Source: Blastococcus xanthinilyticus (GTDB lineage: Bacteria > Actinomycetota > Actinomycetes > Mycobacteriales > Geodermatophilaceae). From it: a stretch of 64,000 bases of DNA. Positions 56,354 to 64,000 of this stretch are shown here, one piece after another. The number at the start of each line of letters is the position of its first letter. Within the stretch, counting starts at the first letter, position 1. The notes under the pieces were generated by a model. The model was not told the DNA's origin. It saw only the letters and a program-made list of their open reading frames with translations, and searched no databases. The stretch is taken from positions 41,582 through 105,581 of the forward strand of contig NZ_VNHW01000013.1 in the NCBI RefSeq assembly GCF_008124835.1. Reading direction: 5' to 3'. Position numbers and translations under genes: made by a program.

Positions 56354-57151
56354 GTGAACGTGATCATCGGGACCTCGGGGTGGCAGTACCGCGACTGGCG
56401 TGGCGCCTTCTACCCGCAGAAGCTCCCGCAGCGGCTCTGGCTCGAGCACTTCGCCACGCACTTCGCGACCGTGGAGAGCAACGCCGCCTTCTACCGGCTG
56501 CCCGAGCACGAAACCTTCGTGAAGTGGCGGGAGCGCACCCCGCCGGACTTCCGGTGGGCGGTCAAGGCGAGCCGTTTCCTCACCCACATCAAGCGGCTCC
56601 GCGAGCCGGAGGAGCCGGTCGCCCGGCTGATGGGCCGCGCGGCCGGGCTGGAGCAGCGGCTGGACACCATCCTGCTGCAGCTGCCGCCCACCCTGAAGGC
56701 CGATCCCGAGCTGCTGCGGGAGTGCCTGGCGCAGTTCCCCGCCGGCACCCGGGTCGCCGTCGAGCCGCGGCACGAGTCGTGGTGGACCGACGAGGTGCGG
56801 GCGCTGCTGGAGCGCTACGGGGCGGCCCTGTGCTGGGCCGACCGGATGGAGCAGCCGGTGACGCCGCTGTGGCGCACCGCCGACTGGGGCTACCTGCGCT
56901 TCCACACCGGTCTGGAGAACTGGCGCTACCGGCCGGAGACCCTGCAGCTGTGGGCGGACCGGCTGGTCGCGACCTACGGCGACTCCGACGTCCTCGTGTA
57001 CTTCAACAACGACCCCGGCTGCGCCGCCGTCATCGACGCGGTGCTGTTCGCCGACGCCGTGCGCCGGGCCGGGGGGACGCCGACCCGCGTGCCCACCGCC
57101 GACCAGGCCACCGGGCTCGCCTGGCCGGCGCCCGAGCCGGCCGGACGCTAG
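56354..57151 (+). CDS. DUF72 family protein
   Basis: A 265-residue TIM-barrel-like protein with the DUF72 signature IIGTSGWQYRDWRGAFYP, a TVESNAAFYRLP strand and FHTGLENWRYRP. The C-terminal part has YVYFNNDPGCAAV-like residues (DVLVYFNNDP). Function is not known, though a nuclease or chaperone role has been proposed for relatives. GTG 56354 follows a GCTCCCC stretch and no ribosome binding site, so translation may be leaderless. It ends on a CTAG shared with the next gene. Confidence 0.87.
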   Translation: MNVIIGTSGWQYRDWRGAFYPQKLPQRLWLEHFATHFATVESNAAFYRLPEHETFVKWRERTPPDFRWAVKASRFLTHIKRLREPEEPVARLMGRAAGLEQRLDTILLQLPPTLKADPELLRECLAQFPAGTRVAVEPRHESWWTDEVRALLERYGAALCWADRMEQPVTPLWRTADWGYLRFHTGLENWRYRPETLQLWADRLVATYGDSDVLVYFNNDPGCAAVIDAVLFADAVRRAGGTPTRVPTADQATGLAWPAPEPAGR

Positions 57152-58143
57152 AGGACGCCGACCGCCTCCGCGTGCCGCACGCCCAGCTGCTCGGCGGCCT
57201 GGCCGAGCACGTCCTGCACGGCGAGGGTGTCGGCCAGCGGCATGACGGCGCTCTCGGTACGCCCGGCGAGCAGGCACCCGGTCACCTCGATCAGCTCGTG
57301 CGCGTAGCCCCCGCCGGTCTGCGGCCGGGTGATCGTCTCGGGCTCGGCGCCGGCGCGGTGCAGCACGATCGTCGCGGGGTGGTGGAAGCGGGGGAGGACG
57401 TCGATCCAGCCGGCCGTGCCGAACACCCGGGCCTGGCCGGGCAGCGCCGTGCGCAGCGAGGTGCTGAGGGACGCGGTGCGCCCGTCGCCGAAGTCGAGCA
57501 GCAGCGCGGCGTCGGCGTCGGCCCCCGAGGGGAAGAGCGCGCCGGTGGCGACCACCCGCTGCGGGGTGCCGAGCAGCATCTGGGCGAACGACACGACGTA
57601 GACGCCGAGGTCGAGCAGCGCGCCCCCGCCCAGCTCCATCGCGAACAGCCGGTCCAGCGGGTCGTACTCCCGGGCGACGCCGAGGTCGGCCTGCACCGAG
57701 CGCACCTCGCCGATCGCGCCGTCGGCGACCAGCTCGTTCAGGGCGACGACGGCCGGCTGGAACCGGGTCCACATCGCTTCCATCACGAAGGTGCCGGTCT
57801 CCCGGGCCAGGTCCACGACCTCGGCTGCTCCCGGGGTGGTCGCGGTGAACGCCTTCTCCACCAGCAGCGCCTTGCCGGCGCGGAGGGCAGCCAGCGCGAT
57901 CGGGTGGTGCTGCGGGTGCGGCGTCGCCACGTAGAGGACGTCGACCTCCGGGTCGGCCAGGATCTCGGCGTAGGACCCGTAGGCCCGGTCGAGACCGTGC
58001 CGGGCGGCGAAGTCGTCGGCCCGCTGCTGCGACCGCGAGGCGACGGCGACCGCCCGCGCATCCGGCACGTGCCCGAAGTCGCGCACCACGTTCTCCGCGA
58101 TGCGGCCCGGCCCGACGATTCCCCAGCGGATCTCCCTGTTCAC
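57148..58143 (-). CDS. Gfo/Idh/MocA-type oxidoreductase
   Basis: A 331-residue NAD(P)-dependent dehydrogenase. The Rossmann motif is GIVGPGRIAENVV, the catalytic EKP-type motif appears as VEKAF (Lys 92 region), and the beta-sheet domain has GGGALLDLGVYVVSFAQMLLG. This subgroup includes D-xylose and trans-dihydrodiol dehydrogenases; the substrate is unknown. The minus-strand sequence TAGCGT, seven bases before GTG 58143, indicates a leaderless mRNA. Its stop shares the palindrome CTAG with DUF72. Confidence 0.9.
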   Translation of the reverse strand: MNREIRWGIVGPGRIAENVVRDFGHVPDARAVAVASRSQQRADDFAARHGLDRAYGSYAEILADPEVDVLYVATPHPQHHPIALAALRAGKALLVEKAFTATTPGAAEVVDLARETGTFVMEAMWTRFQPAVVALNELVADGAIGEVRSVQADLGVAREYDPLDRLFAMELGGGALLDLGVYVVSFAQMLLGTPQRVVATGALFPSGADADAALLLDFGDGRTASLSTSLRTALPGQARVFGTAGWIDVLPRFHHPATIVLHRAGAEPETITRPQTGGGYAHELIEVTGCLLAGRTESAVMPLADTLAVQDVLGQAAEQLGVRHAEAVGVL

Positions 58144-58150
58144 CCGGCAG

Positions 58151-58156
58151 ACGCTA
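58151..58156 (-). promoter_or_regulatory. Probable -10 box (TAGCGT) for the Gfo/Idh/MocA gene
   Basis: On the minus strand TAGCGT lies seven bases before GTG 58143. Opposite, CAGACT at 58169-58174 is seven bases before GTG 58182, so the two divergent promoters share 38 bases. Confidence 0.5.
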
Positions 58157-58181
58157 GCCGGAGCCGGGCAGACTGCTCCCC

Positions 58182-58457
58182 GTGGCCGTGCTGATCGACT
58201 TCCCGGTGTGGCCCTGGCGGGGGCGGAGGTGGTCGCACCTGGTGAGCGACGTGAGCTACGAGGAGCTGCACGCCTTCGTGGCGGCGGAGCTGGGCATCCC
58301 GCGCCGGGCGTTCCAGGGCGACCACTACGACGTCCCGGAGGACCTCTACGACATCGCCGTCGCGGCGGGGGCGCTCCCGGTGGGCGCCCGGGAGCTGCTC
58401 AGCCGGCTGCTGGCGGCCGGTCTCCGCCGGCGGAAGGGCGCGCCCGGAGCAGCGTGA
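58182..58457 (+). CDS. DUF4031 protein
   Basis: A 91-residue protein with DUF4031 features: VLIDFPVWPWRGRRWSHLVSD, a central ELHAFVAAELGIPRRAFQGDHYDVPE, and LLSRLLAAGLRRRKG at the end. Function unknown. Its 3' end overlaps the convergent HD gene by 59 bases. A possible -10 CAGACT lies seven bases before GTG 58182. Confidence 0.85.
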   Translation: MAVLIDFPVWPWRGRRWSHLVSDVSYEELHAFVAAELGIPRRAFQGDHYDVPEDLYDIAVAAGALPVGARELLSRLLAAGLRRRKGAPGAA

Positions 58458-59055
58458 GCTCTGCGGCCAGGTTGGCCCGGGCGACCGGCTCCCACGCCGC
58501 CGCGACAGGCAGCCGGTAGAGCCGGGGAAGGGCGAGCAGCCCTTCCAGGACGGCGATCCGCCCGGCGGTGAAGTCGTCGTCGGAGAGGTGCCCGTACTCG
58601 GCGCGCACCGCCGACGCGTACCCGGCGTAGGCCTGCGGCGGGCTGGCCAGCACGGCGAGGTCGGCGTCGCACAGCGCCGCTCCGTTGACGTCGCCCGGCT
58701 CGGGGTCGTGCCCGGCGGTGAGCCGGACCAGGCGGACCACCTCCGCCGCCCGCTCGTCGGGCACCAGGCCGCGCAGCCCGGCCTGCGCCCGGGCCGCGCT
58801 GATCTCCTCGTTGTCCGGGCGCTCCGGGTCGTAGACGACGTCGTGGTACCAGGCGGCCAGCCGGACGGCGTCCGGGTCGGCGACGTCGGCGGTCAGCCCG
58901 TCGAGGAGGCCGAGCACCGCGGCCAGGTGCGCCAGGTCGTGGTAGTGGCGGTGCGGCTCGCTCCACGCGGCGACGAGGGCCGCCCACTCGGTGCGCGAGG
59001 TGGGGGAGTCACCGGCCAGCGCCGCCCAGGCGTCGAAGCCGACGGGGCCGCTCAT
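58399..59055 (-). CDS. HD-superfamily metal-dependent phosphohydrolase
   Basis: A 218-residue protein with an HD-type core: HRHYHDLAHLAAVLGLLDG supplies histidines near residue 36, RLAAWYHDVVYDPERPDNEE gives the HD pair, and LTAGHDPEP and DADLAVLA add later ligands. Such proteins hydrolyse nucleotides or phosphodiesters; the substrate is unknown. ATG 59055 overlaps the stop of the M20 gene, so the two form an operon. The 3' end overlaps DUF4031. Confidence 0.85.
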   Translation of the reverse strand: MSGPVGFDAWAALAGDSPTSRTEWAALVAAWSEPHRHYHDLAHLAAVLGLLDGLTADVADPDAVRLAAWYHDVVYDPERPDNEEISAARAQAGLRGLVPDERAAEVVRLVRLTAGHDPEPGDVNGAALCDADLAVLASPPQAYAGYASAVRAEYGHLSDDDFTAGRIAVLEGLLALPRLYRLPVAAAWEPVARANLAAELTLLRARPSAGGDRPPAAG

Positions 59056-60320
59056 CGGGCCGCCCCGCAGGTGCGCAGCGCCAGCAGGGCGAGGGCACGG
59101 GCGGCGGTGACCAGCTCGGCGATCGGCACCTGCTCCAGCGGGCCGTGCGCGAGGTGCAGGTCGCCCGGCCCGTAGTGCAGCGTCGGGATGCCGGCCGCGG
59201 CGTAGAGCCGGAGGTCGGTGCCGGCCGCGACCGCGCGCTCGGCCGGTTCGGGCCCGCCGGCGTCCACGACGGCCCGCCGCACCGCCGGCAGCAGCGGTGC
59301 GCCGGCCGGCAGCTGCCCGCTGGCGAACGCCCCGCCGGTCCAGGTGAGCCGCACCGGGTGGTCGGCGAGCCACGGGTGCCCGGCGGAGACGTCGGCCAGC
59401 CGGCTCTCCAGCGCCGCCTTCGCCGCCTCCACCGGCTCGCCCACGCGCACCCCGTAGCGGCCCTCGGCGACCAGCCGGTCGGGCACCGAGCTGGCCCAGT
59501 CGCCGGCGCGCACCCGGCCGATGGACAGGCCGTGGGGGAAGCGGGCGTCGCCGAAGCGGGGGTCGGCGTCCCGCTGCCGCTCGGCCTCGAAGGCGAGCAG
59601 CTCCGCGTGCACGTGCACGAACAGCTCCACCGCGCTGACCCCGCGGTCGCGCATGGCGGCGTGCGCGGCGTGCCCGGTGACCTCCAGCCGGAAGGTGAGG
59701 GCCCCGGCGGCGGCGGTGACGACCGCCTGCGCGGTCGGCTCGGGGATGACGCACAGGTCGCCGGTGTGGCCGCGGCGCAGGGTGGCCCACGCGCCGAGCC
59801 CGCCGTCCTCCTCGCCGACGACGCCGTGCACCGCCAGCGGGCGGGCCAGGCGGACGCCCGCCGCCCGCAGGGCGCGCACCGCCGCCAGCGCGGCCACCAC
59901 GCCGGCCTTCATGTCGCAGGCGCCGCGGCCGTGCACCGCGCCGTCGGCGACGCGGGGGACGAAGGGGTCGCCGGCCCAGAGGCCCGGGTCGCCGGGCGGG
60001 ACGACGTCGGTGTGCCCGGCCAGCACCAGCGCCGGCCGGCCCGCGCCGCCCACGGTGCCGACGACCCCCCACGCCTCGGTGCGCACGACCTCCTGCCCCG
60101 GGGCGTCCGGGGCGCTCGCGGCCTCGGCCAGGTCGATCGGCCACCGGTCGACGGCGCAGCCGAGCTCCTCGAGCCAGTCGGCCAGCAGGTGCTGCGCCTC
60201 GCTCTCCGCGGCGGTGCCGCCGACGGACGGGACGGCGATCAGCGCGCAGAGCCGGTCGACCGCCCACTGCTCGTCGACGGCGGCGAGCACGCGGGCCTCG
60301 TCGTCGGAGAGGTCGGCCAC
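59052..60320 (-). CDS. M20-family metallopeptidase (ArgE/DapE type)
   Basis: A 422-residue amidohydrolase. Metal ligands are in LAGHTDVVPPGDPGLWAGDPF, GRGACDMKAG, the GEEDGGLGAW glutamate pair, and a late LHYGPGD histidine. The lid domain lies at residues about 190-300. It could be acetylornithine deacetylase, succinyl-diaminopimelate desuccinylase or a broader peptidase; context does not decide. GTG 60320 is preferred for length. The weak -10 CAGACT lies six bases upstream on the minus strand. Confidence 0.88.
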   Translation of the reverse strand: MADLSDDEARVLAAVDEQWAVDRLCALIAVPSVGGTAAESEAQHLLADWLEELGCAVDRWPIDLAEAASAPDAPGQEVVRTEAWGVVGTVGGAGRPALVLAGHTDVVPPGDPGLWAGDPFVPRVADGAVHGRGACDMKAGVVAALAAVRALRAAGVRLARPLAVHGVVGEEDGGLGAWATLRRGHTGDLCVIPEPTAQAVVTAAAGALTFRLEVTGHAAHAAMRDRGVSAVELFVHVHAELLAFEAERQRDADPRFGDARFPHGLSIGRVRAGDWASSVPDRLVAEGRYGVRVGEPVEAAKAALESRLADVSAGHPWLADHPVRLTWTGGAFASGQLPAGAPLLPAVRRAVVDAGGPEPAERAVAAGTDLRLYAAAGIPTLHYGPGDLHLAHGPLEQVPIAELVTAARALALLALRTCGAAR

Positions 60321-60422
60321 GATCGGAGTCTGGCACGGAGGGCGGCGGGCCGGACGCTCGCGGCCGGGAGGGAACGGTCCGGAAAATTGCCGCCGGGTGG
60401 GTGTCGGGCAGGGGCGCACGGG

Positions 60423-60428
60423 TAGCCT
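60423..60428 (+). promoter_or_regulatory. Probable -10 box (TAGCCT) of a leader transcript
   Basis: TAGCCT sits where a transcript would begin near 60434, far from any gene start on the plus strand, so a leader of nearly 290 bases is expected. Confidence 0.5.
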
Positions 60429-60433
60429 CGACA

Positions 60434-60721
60434 GTGTCCGGGCCGGGTGCATCGTGCCCCCGGGTGCCATTTGGTTACGCCTTCACGGACTACCGCCCCG
60501 ACCTCGGTCGGGGGCCTGGAGCCGCGTTGTGCATCTCGCCGCGAGGCGGCCGTCATCCGGTCCGGACCTCGACTTCTACGGGCCCCACCTCAGGTGGGGC
60601 CCGTCGTCGTCGTAAGGGGCCTCAGACGCCGGGGACCCGGCAGACCTGCGTGGTCGCCCGATGCCGGGAGAGCCCCCTCAGCACGAGCGTCCTCCTCGTC
60701 AGACCGACGAGGAGGAACACC
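60434..60721 (+). promoter_or_regulatory. Structured leader RNA with attenuator and sequestered ribosome binding site
   Basis: Three hairpins are seen: CCCCGAC/GTCGGGG near 60492-60509; a 12-base perfect stem with TCA loop at 60577-60603 (ACGGGCCCCACC arm), which looks like a terminator; and an 11-base perfect stem at 60690-60700 with 60706-60716 whose 3' arm contains the GAGGAGG site of the 43-codon gene. I do not recognise a known riboswitch. An in-frame GTG at 60434 would give an odd basic peptide and could be a short leader ORF, but no coding evidence supports it. Confidence 0.55.
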
Positions 60722-60853
60722 ATGAACCAGCACTACCCCAACCCCGGCATGGACGCCGAGCTCGCCTATCGCCGTGAGGTCCTCATGGCCAGCGGCCAGG
60801 GCACCCGCACCCGCCGCGGCCCGTGGTTCTCCCGGCGCCGGCGTTCGCGCTGA
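60722..60853 (+). CDS. Small basic protein, 43 residues
   Basis: A short frame after a strong GAGGAGG site. The product starts NQHYPNPGMDAELAYRREV, which has a hydrophilic helix, and ends in an arginine-rich GPWFSRRRRSR. It has no membrane segment. I do not recognise it. It is preceded by the structured leader and followed by the LuxR-type regulator 62 bases later, with which it may be co-transcribed. Confidence 0.6.
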   Translation: MNQHYPNPGMDAELAYRREVLMASGQGTRTRRGPWFSRRRRSR

Positions 60854-60915
60854 GCGCACCCGGACGGGTGGCCGGACGGCCCGGACCGTCACCCCCGCGT
60901 GCCACGATCGCTGAC

Positions 60916-63909
60916 GTGTCACGTTGGGACGACGGCCCGCTGGTGGGCCGCACCGAGGAGCTCGCCCGGCTGCTCGCGCACGTCGACCGGGCGGTCGGCG
61001 GGCGGGCGTCCGCGGCGCTGCTGGCCGGCGACGCCGGCGTGGGCAAGACCCGGCTGCTCCGCGAGCTGGGCCGGCACGCAGCCGAGCGCGGTCTGCGGGT
61101 GCTCACCGGGCACTGCGTCGACCTCGGTGACGTGGGCCTGCCGTACCTGCCGTTCGTCGACCTGCTCCGCCCGGTGGCGGCTGATCCGGACCTCGTGCCG
61201 GCCTCGCGCGAGAACCCGGTGCTCACCGGCCTGATCGCCGGCCGGCCGGGCGCGGTCGTCCCGGTGCGGCCCCCCGCGGAGGGGCAGGACCTCAGCGGCC
61301 CGCTCCGGCACCGGGCCGCTCCGCCGCCGGTCGACGACGGCCGCCTCCAGCTGTTCGAGTCGGTCGCCGGGCTGCTGTGCGAGCTGGCCGCGAACGGCCC
61401 GCTGCTGGTGGTGCTCGAGGACGTGCACTGGGCCGACCGCTCCAGCCGCGACCTCCTGCGCTACCTGCTGGCCCGGCTGACCGACGAGCCGATCGTCGTC
61501 GTCGCCTCCTACCGGGCCGACGACCTGCACCGCCGGCACCCGCTGCGCCCGCTGCTGGCCGAGCTGGTGCGGCTGCCGGGCGTGGAGCGGGTCGACCTCG
61601 CCCCGCTGCCCGACCGGGCCCTCGGTGAGCTGGTGCGCGACCTCGCCGGCCGGACCGGCGGGCTCCCGGAGCACGACGTCGACGACGTCGTCGCGCGGGC
61701 GGAGGGGAACGCGTTCTACGCGGAGGAGCTGCTGGCCGCCGGCCTGCACGGCGAGCGGCTGCCGCTGGCGCTGACCGACGTCCTCCTGGCCCGGGTGGAG
61801 CAGCGCTCGCCCGCGGCCCAGCGGGTGCTGCGGGTGGCCGCCGTCGCCGGCCGGCGGGTGCGCCACGAGCTCCTCGCGGCGGTCGGGGAGATCTCCCCGG
61901 ACGAGCTGGAGCAGGCGTTCGCCGAGCTGGTCCACCACCACCTGCTCGTGGTCTCCGACGACGGCCGCTACCGGTTCCGGCACGCGCTGCTGCGGGAGGC
62001 GGTGCTCGCCGACCTGCTGCCCGGGGAGCGGGTGCGGCTGCACGCCGCGATCGCCGGCTACCTCGCCACCCACCGGGACGCCGGCACGGCCGCGGAGCGC
62101 GCCCACCACGCCCGGGAGAGCAACGACCTCCCGGGCGCGCTCGGCGCGTCGCTGGAGGCGGCGTCCGACGCCCGTCGCCTGGGCGCCCCGGCCGAGCAGC
62201 TGCAGCACCTGGAGTCCGCGCTGGCGCTCTGGTCGGCGGTGCCCGACGCGGCCGAGCGCGCGGGTCGCGACCAGGCCGCCCTGCTGCTGGAGACCGCTCG
62301 GGCGGCGCGGACGGCGGGGGAGCTGCACCGCGCCGTCGCCCTGCTGCGCTCGGCGCTCCAGGTGCTCGGGCCGGAGGCCGACGCGGAGACGCGCGCCCGG
62401 GTGCACTACACGCTGGCCCAGGCCATGGTGCGCGTCGAGGACGAGTTCGGGGCGCACCGCGAGAGCACGGCGGCGATGGCGCTGGTGCCGGCGCACCCGC
62501 CGTCGGAGGTGCGCACCTGGGCGGCGGCCACGCACGCGCGGATGAGCTACGCCGTCGGCCGGATCGAGGAGGCCGAGGCCGCCGTCGAGGAGGCGCTCGC
62601 GGCGGCGGACGCGCTGGGGCTCGACGGCGCGTGGTCCGACATCGCCGTCACCCAGCTGCGGGCGAAGCCGGGGGCCGATCCGGAGTGGGTGCGGGCCCGC
62701 CTGGACGAGGCCTTGCTGCGGGCCCGCCGGTCCGGCGACCTCGACGTGGAGATGCGGGCGCTGTACAACCTCGCCACGGTCGCCTTCGAGGCCGGGCGGA
62801 TCGACGAGGCGCTGGGCTGGACCCGGCGCGGGACGCGACGGGCGCACGACCGCGGCAGCGACTGGTCCTACTACGCGGCCGAGCTGCGGCACCTGCAGGT
62901 GACCGCGCTGTACATGACCGGTAACTGGGACGCGAGCCTCGCGGAGGCCGACCTGCTGGCCCGCGTGCCGGAGATCGCCGCCCACGTGCGTGCGGCCGGA
63001 CTGCTCGTCATGGTCGGCCGAGGTGATCCGGGGGCGCGCGAGCGGCTGGACTGGGCCCACGGGCTGGTCTCGCGGCTGCGCGCCCACATCCTGCTCGACC
63101 TCGTCACGGCCGCGTCGGAGATCGACCTGGCCGCGTGGCAGGGGAACGCGCAGACCGCCCTGGAGGTGGCCCGCGCGGCCTGCCGGCGGCTGCGGGAGGA
63201 GTGGGAGGACGACCACCTCGGGGTGCTCCGGCTGGCCGGCACGGCCCTGGCCCCCGTGGTCGACGCCGCCACCTCGGCGCGGCGGGCGGGGGACGCCGGT
63301 GGCACGGAGCGCTGGGTCGCGGCGGGCGAGGAGCTGGTCGGCCTCGCCGGCGACGCGGTCGACACCTACCGGCGGTGGTGGGGCGACACCATGGGCGTGG
63401 AGGCGACCGCCTGGCAGGCGCGGGTGGCGGCGGAGGCGGCCCGGCTGGCCGGAGACCCCGCACCGGAGCTCTGGCGGGCCTCGGCGGAGGCCTTCCGCTT
63501 CGGGCACGTCTACGAGGAGGCCCGGTCACGGTGGCGGCTGGCCGAGGCGCTGCTGGCCGCCGACGACCGGGCCGGCGCCGCCGTCGAGGCCCGGTCCGCG
63601 CACGACGTCGCCGTCCGGCTGGGGGCGGCACCGCTGCGCGCGGCGGTGGAGGCCCTGGCCCGGCGCGGGCGGCTGGAGCTCCCCGGCCATCGGATCGTCG
63701 ACGCCGCGGCGGTGCTCACCCCGCGCGAGCAGTCGGTGCTGGCGCTGCTGGCGGCCGGGCGCACCAACCGGCAGATCGGCGCGGAGCTCTACATCAGCGA
63801 GAAGACCGCGAGCGTGCACGTCAGCAACATCCTCGCGAAGCTCGGCGCCGGCGGTCGCACGGAGGCCGTCGCCCTCGCCGCCGCACGCGGGCTGCTCCCG
63901 ACGGCCTAG
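60916..63909 (+). CDS. LuxR-family regulator with AAA ATPase domain (LAL type)
   Basis: A 997-residue regulator. The N-terminal ATPase has Walker A LAGDAGVGKTRLLREL near residue 35 and Walker B LLVVLEDVHWADRSS. The middle is a helical tetratricopeptide-like region. The C-terminal LuxR HTH is VLTPREQSVLALLAAGRTNRQIGAELYISEKTASVHVSNILAKLGAGGRTEAV. GTG 60916 is chosen because it gives VGRTEEL near the start; CACGAT seven bases upstream suggests a leaderless mRNA. The signal is unknown; LAL regulators often control secondary metabolism or catabolism. Confidence 0.9.
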   Translation: MSRWDDGPLVGRTEELARLLAHVDRAVGGRASAALLAGDAGVGKTRLLRELGRHAAERGLRVLTGHCVDLGDVGLPYLPFVDLLRPVAADPDLVPASRENPVLTGLIAGRPGAVVPVRPPAEGQDLSGPLRHRAAPPPVDDGRLQLFESVAGLLCELAANGPLLVVLEDVHWADRSSRDLLRYLLARLTDEPIVVVASYRADDLHRRHPLRPLLAELVRLPGVERVDLAPLPDRALGELVRDLAGRTGGLPEHDVDDVVARAEGNAFYAEELLAAGLHGERLPLALTDVLLARVEQRSPAAQRVLRVAAVAGRRVRHELLAAVGEISPDELEQAFAELVHHHLLVVSDDGRYRFRHALLREAVLADLLPGERVRLHAAIAGYLATHRDAGTAAERAHHARESNDLPGALGASLEAASDARRLGAPAEQLQHLESALALWSAVPDAAERAGRDQAALLLETARAARTAGELHRAVALLRSALQVLGPEADAETRARVHYTLAQAMVRVEDEFGAHRESTAAMALVPAHPPSEVRTWAAATHARMSYAVGRIEEAEAAVEEALAAADALGLDGAWSDIAVTQLRAKPGADPEWVRARLDEALLRARRSGDLDVEMRALYNLATVAFEAGRIDEALGWTRRGTRRAHDRGSDWSYYAAELRHLQVTALYMTGNWDASLAEADLLARVPEIAAHVRAAGLLVMVGRGDPGARERLDWAHGLVSRLRAHILLDLVTAASEIDLAAWQGNAQTALEVARAACRRLREEWEDDHLGVLRLAGTALAPVVDAATSARRAGDAGGTERWVAAGEELVGLAGDAVDTYRRWWGDTMGVEATAWQARVAAEAARLAGDPAPELWRASAEAFRFGHVYEEARSRWRLAEALLAADDRAGAAVEARSAHDVAVRLGAAPLRAAVEALARRGRLELPGHRIVDAAAVLTPREQSVLALLAAGRTNRQIGAELYISEKTASVHVSNILAKLGAGGRTEAVALAAARGLLPTA

Positions 63910-63922
63910 GTGTACCCGGCCA

Positions 63923-64000
63923 TCAGGTTGGTGCCAGGCGGCTGACCGGCGGGAGTCCGCCGAGTGCGCTGTGGCGGCGTTGAGTGTTGTAGTGCTCGAT
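63923..64000 (-). mobile_element. 3' end of an IS481-type transposase, cut by window edge
   Basis: The minus strand encodes IEHYNTQRRHSALGGLPPVSR followed by LAPT and a stop at 63923. This is the typical end of an IS481/IS3-type integrase catalytic domain. The rest of the element lies outside the window. One terminal repeat should be near 63911-63922. Confidence 0.85.

Noticed and set aside
60434..60721. Frame from GTG 60434 running into the 43-residue gene
   Set aside because: The translation is unlike any protein I know, and the sequence is better explained by paired RNA stems; a short leader peptide remains possible.

Overview
The window is high-GC actinobacterial DNA with frequent GTG starts and long runs of start/stop-overlapping genes. 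Gene content and style (orphan GroEL, Lsr2, ClpC, DisA/RadA, CarD, many likely leaderless promoters) fit the Geodermatophilaceae (Blastococcus, Geodermatophilus or Modestobacter type), but the genus is an inference. The order ftsH-folE-folP-folB-folK-DUF3180 ... DUF6779 ... DUF2520-panC-panD-coaX-lysS-lsr2-clpC-mutY-(Rv3587c-like)-disA-radA-lpqE-carD-ispD-ispF-cysS-rlmB matches, in my memory of that genome, the Mycobacterium tuberculosis Rv3610c to Rv3579c region, so positions 1-33000 are a conserved chromosomal core with a few insertions.

Region by region. 1-4837: the end of ftsH, then a translationally coupled folate operon. 4905-10870: an insertion relative to M. tuberculosis with an AraC/DinB regulator, a reductase, a quaternary-amine (OpuC-type) ABC transporter whose binding protein looks circularly permuted, and a DUF1684 gene. 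10953-18591: DUF6779 membrane/coiled-coil gene, an SDR, then pantothenate/CoA genes, lysS and lsr2. 18675-22483: a likely ClgR site, clpC, a strong terminator, a dispersed repeat, mutY. 22561-33029: envelope proteins, disA and radA (c-di-AMP and DNA repair), lpqE, a UbiA-like enzyme, carD, MEP-pathway genes, cysS and rlmB. 33085-41931: CBS protein, DUF445, HtrA-like protease, a FetB-like permease and a two-gene Hen1-Pnkp RNA repair operon. 41932-43284: a small irregular island with a ParB-like gene and decayed sequence beside tRNA-Thr. 43365-50395: DUF5313, rarD, DUF3263, a LytR_C protein, and an exported hydrolase fused to an ABC ATPase with its permease. 50400-55310: a second copy of the dispersed repeat carrying three tandem 31-bp units, a HAD phosphatase, a SAM-I riboswitch before a threonine synthase, a cold-shock gene, and groEL behind two CIRCE operators. 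55349-64000: small metabolic genes, an M20 peptidase/HD operon, a structured leader before a 43-codon gene, a large LuxR/ATPase regulator, and the 3' end of an IS481-type transposase at the right edge.

Several genes form functional groups. FolE, FolP, FolB and FolK make most of the tetrahydrofolate precursor pathway. PanC, PanD and CoaX supply and phosphorylate pantothenate. ClpC, GroEL and HtrA are proteostasis genes with visible ClgR and CIRCE control at two of them. DisA, RadA and MutY are genome-integrity genes. Hen1 and Pnkp form an RNA repair system. The observations I rate most worth following are the permuted OpuC binding protein, the SAM riboswitch whose closing helix overlaps the thrC ribosome binding site, the dispersed hairpin repeat found in two convergent intergenic regions, the attenuator-like leader at 60434-60721, and the hydrolase-ABC ATPase fusion.
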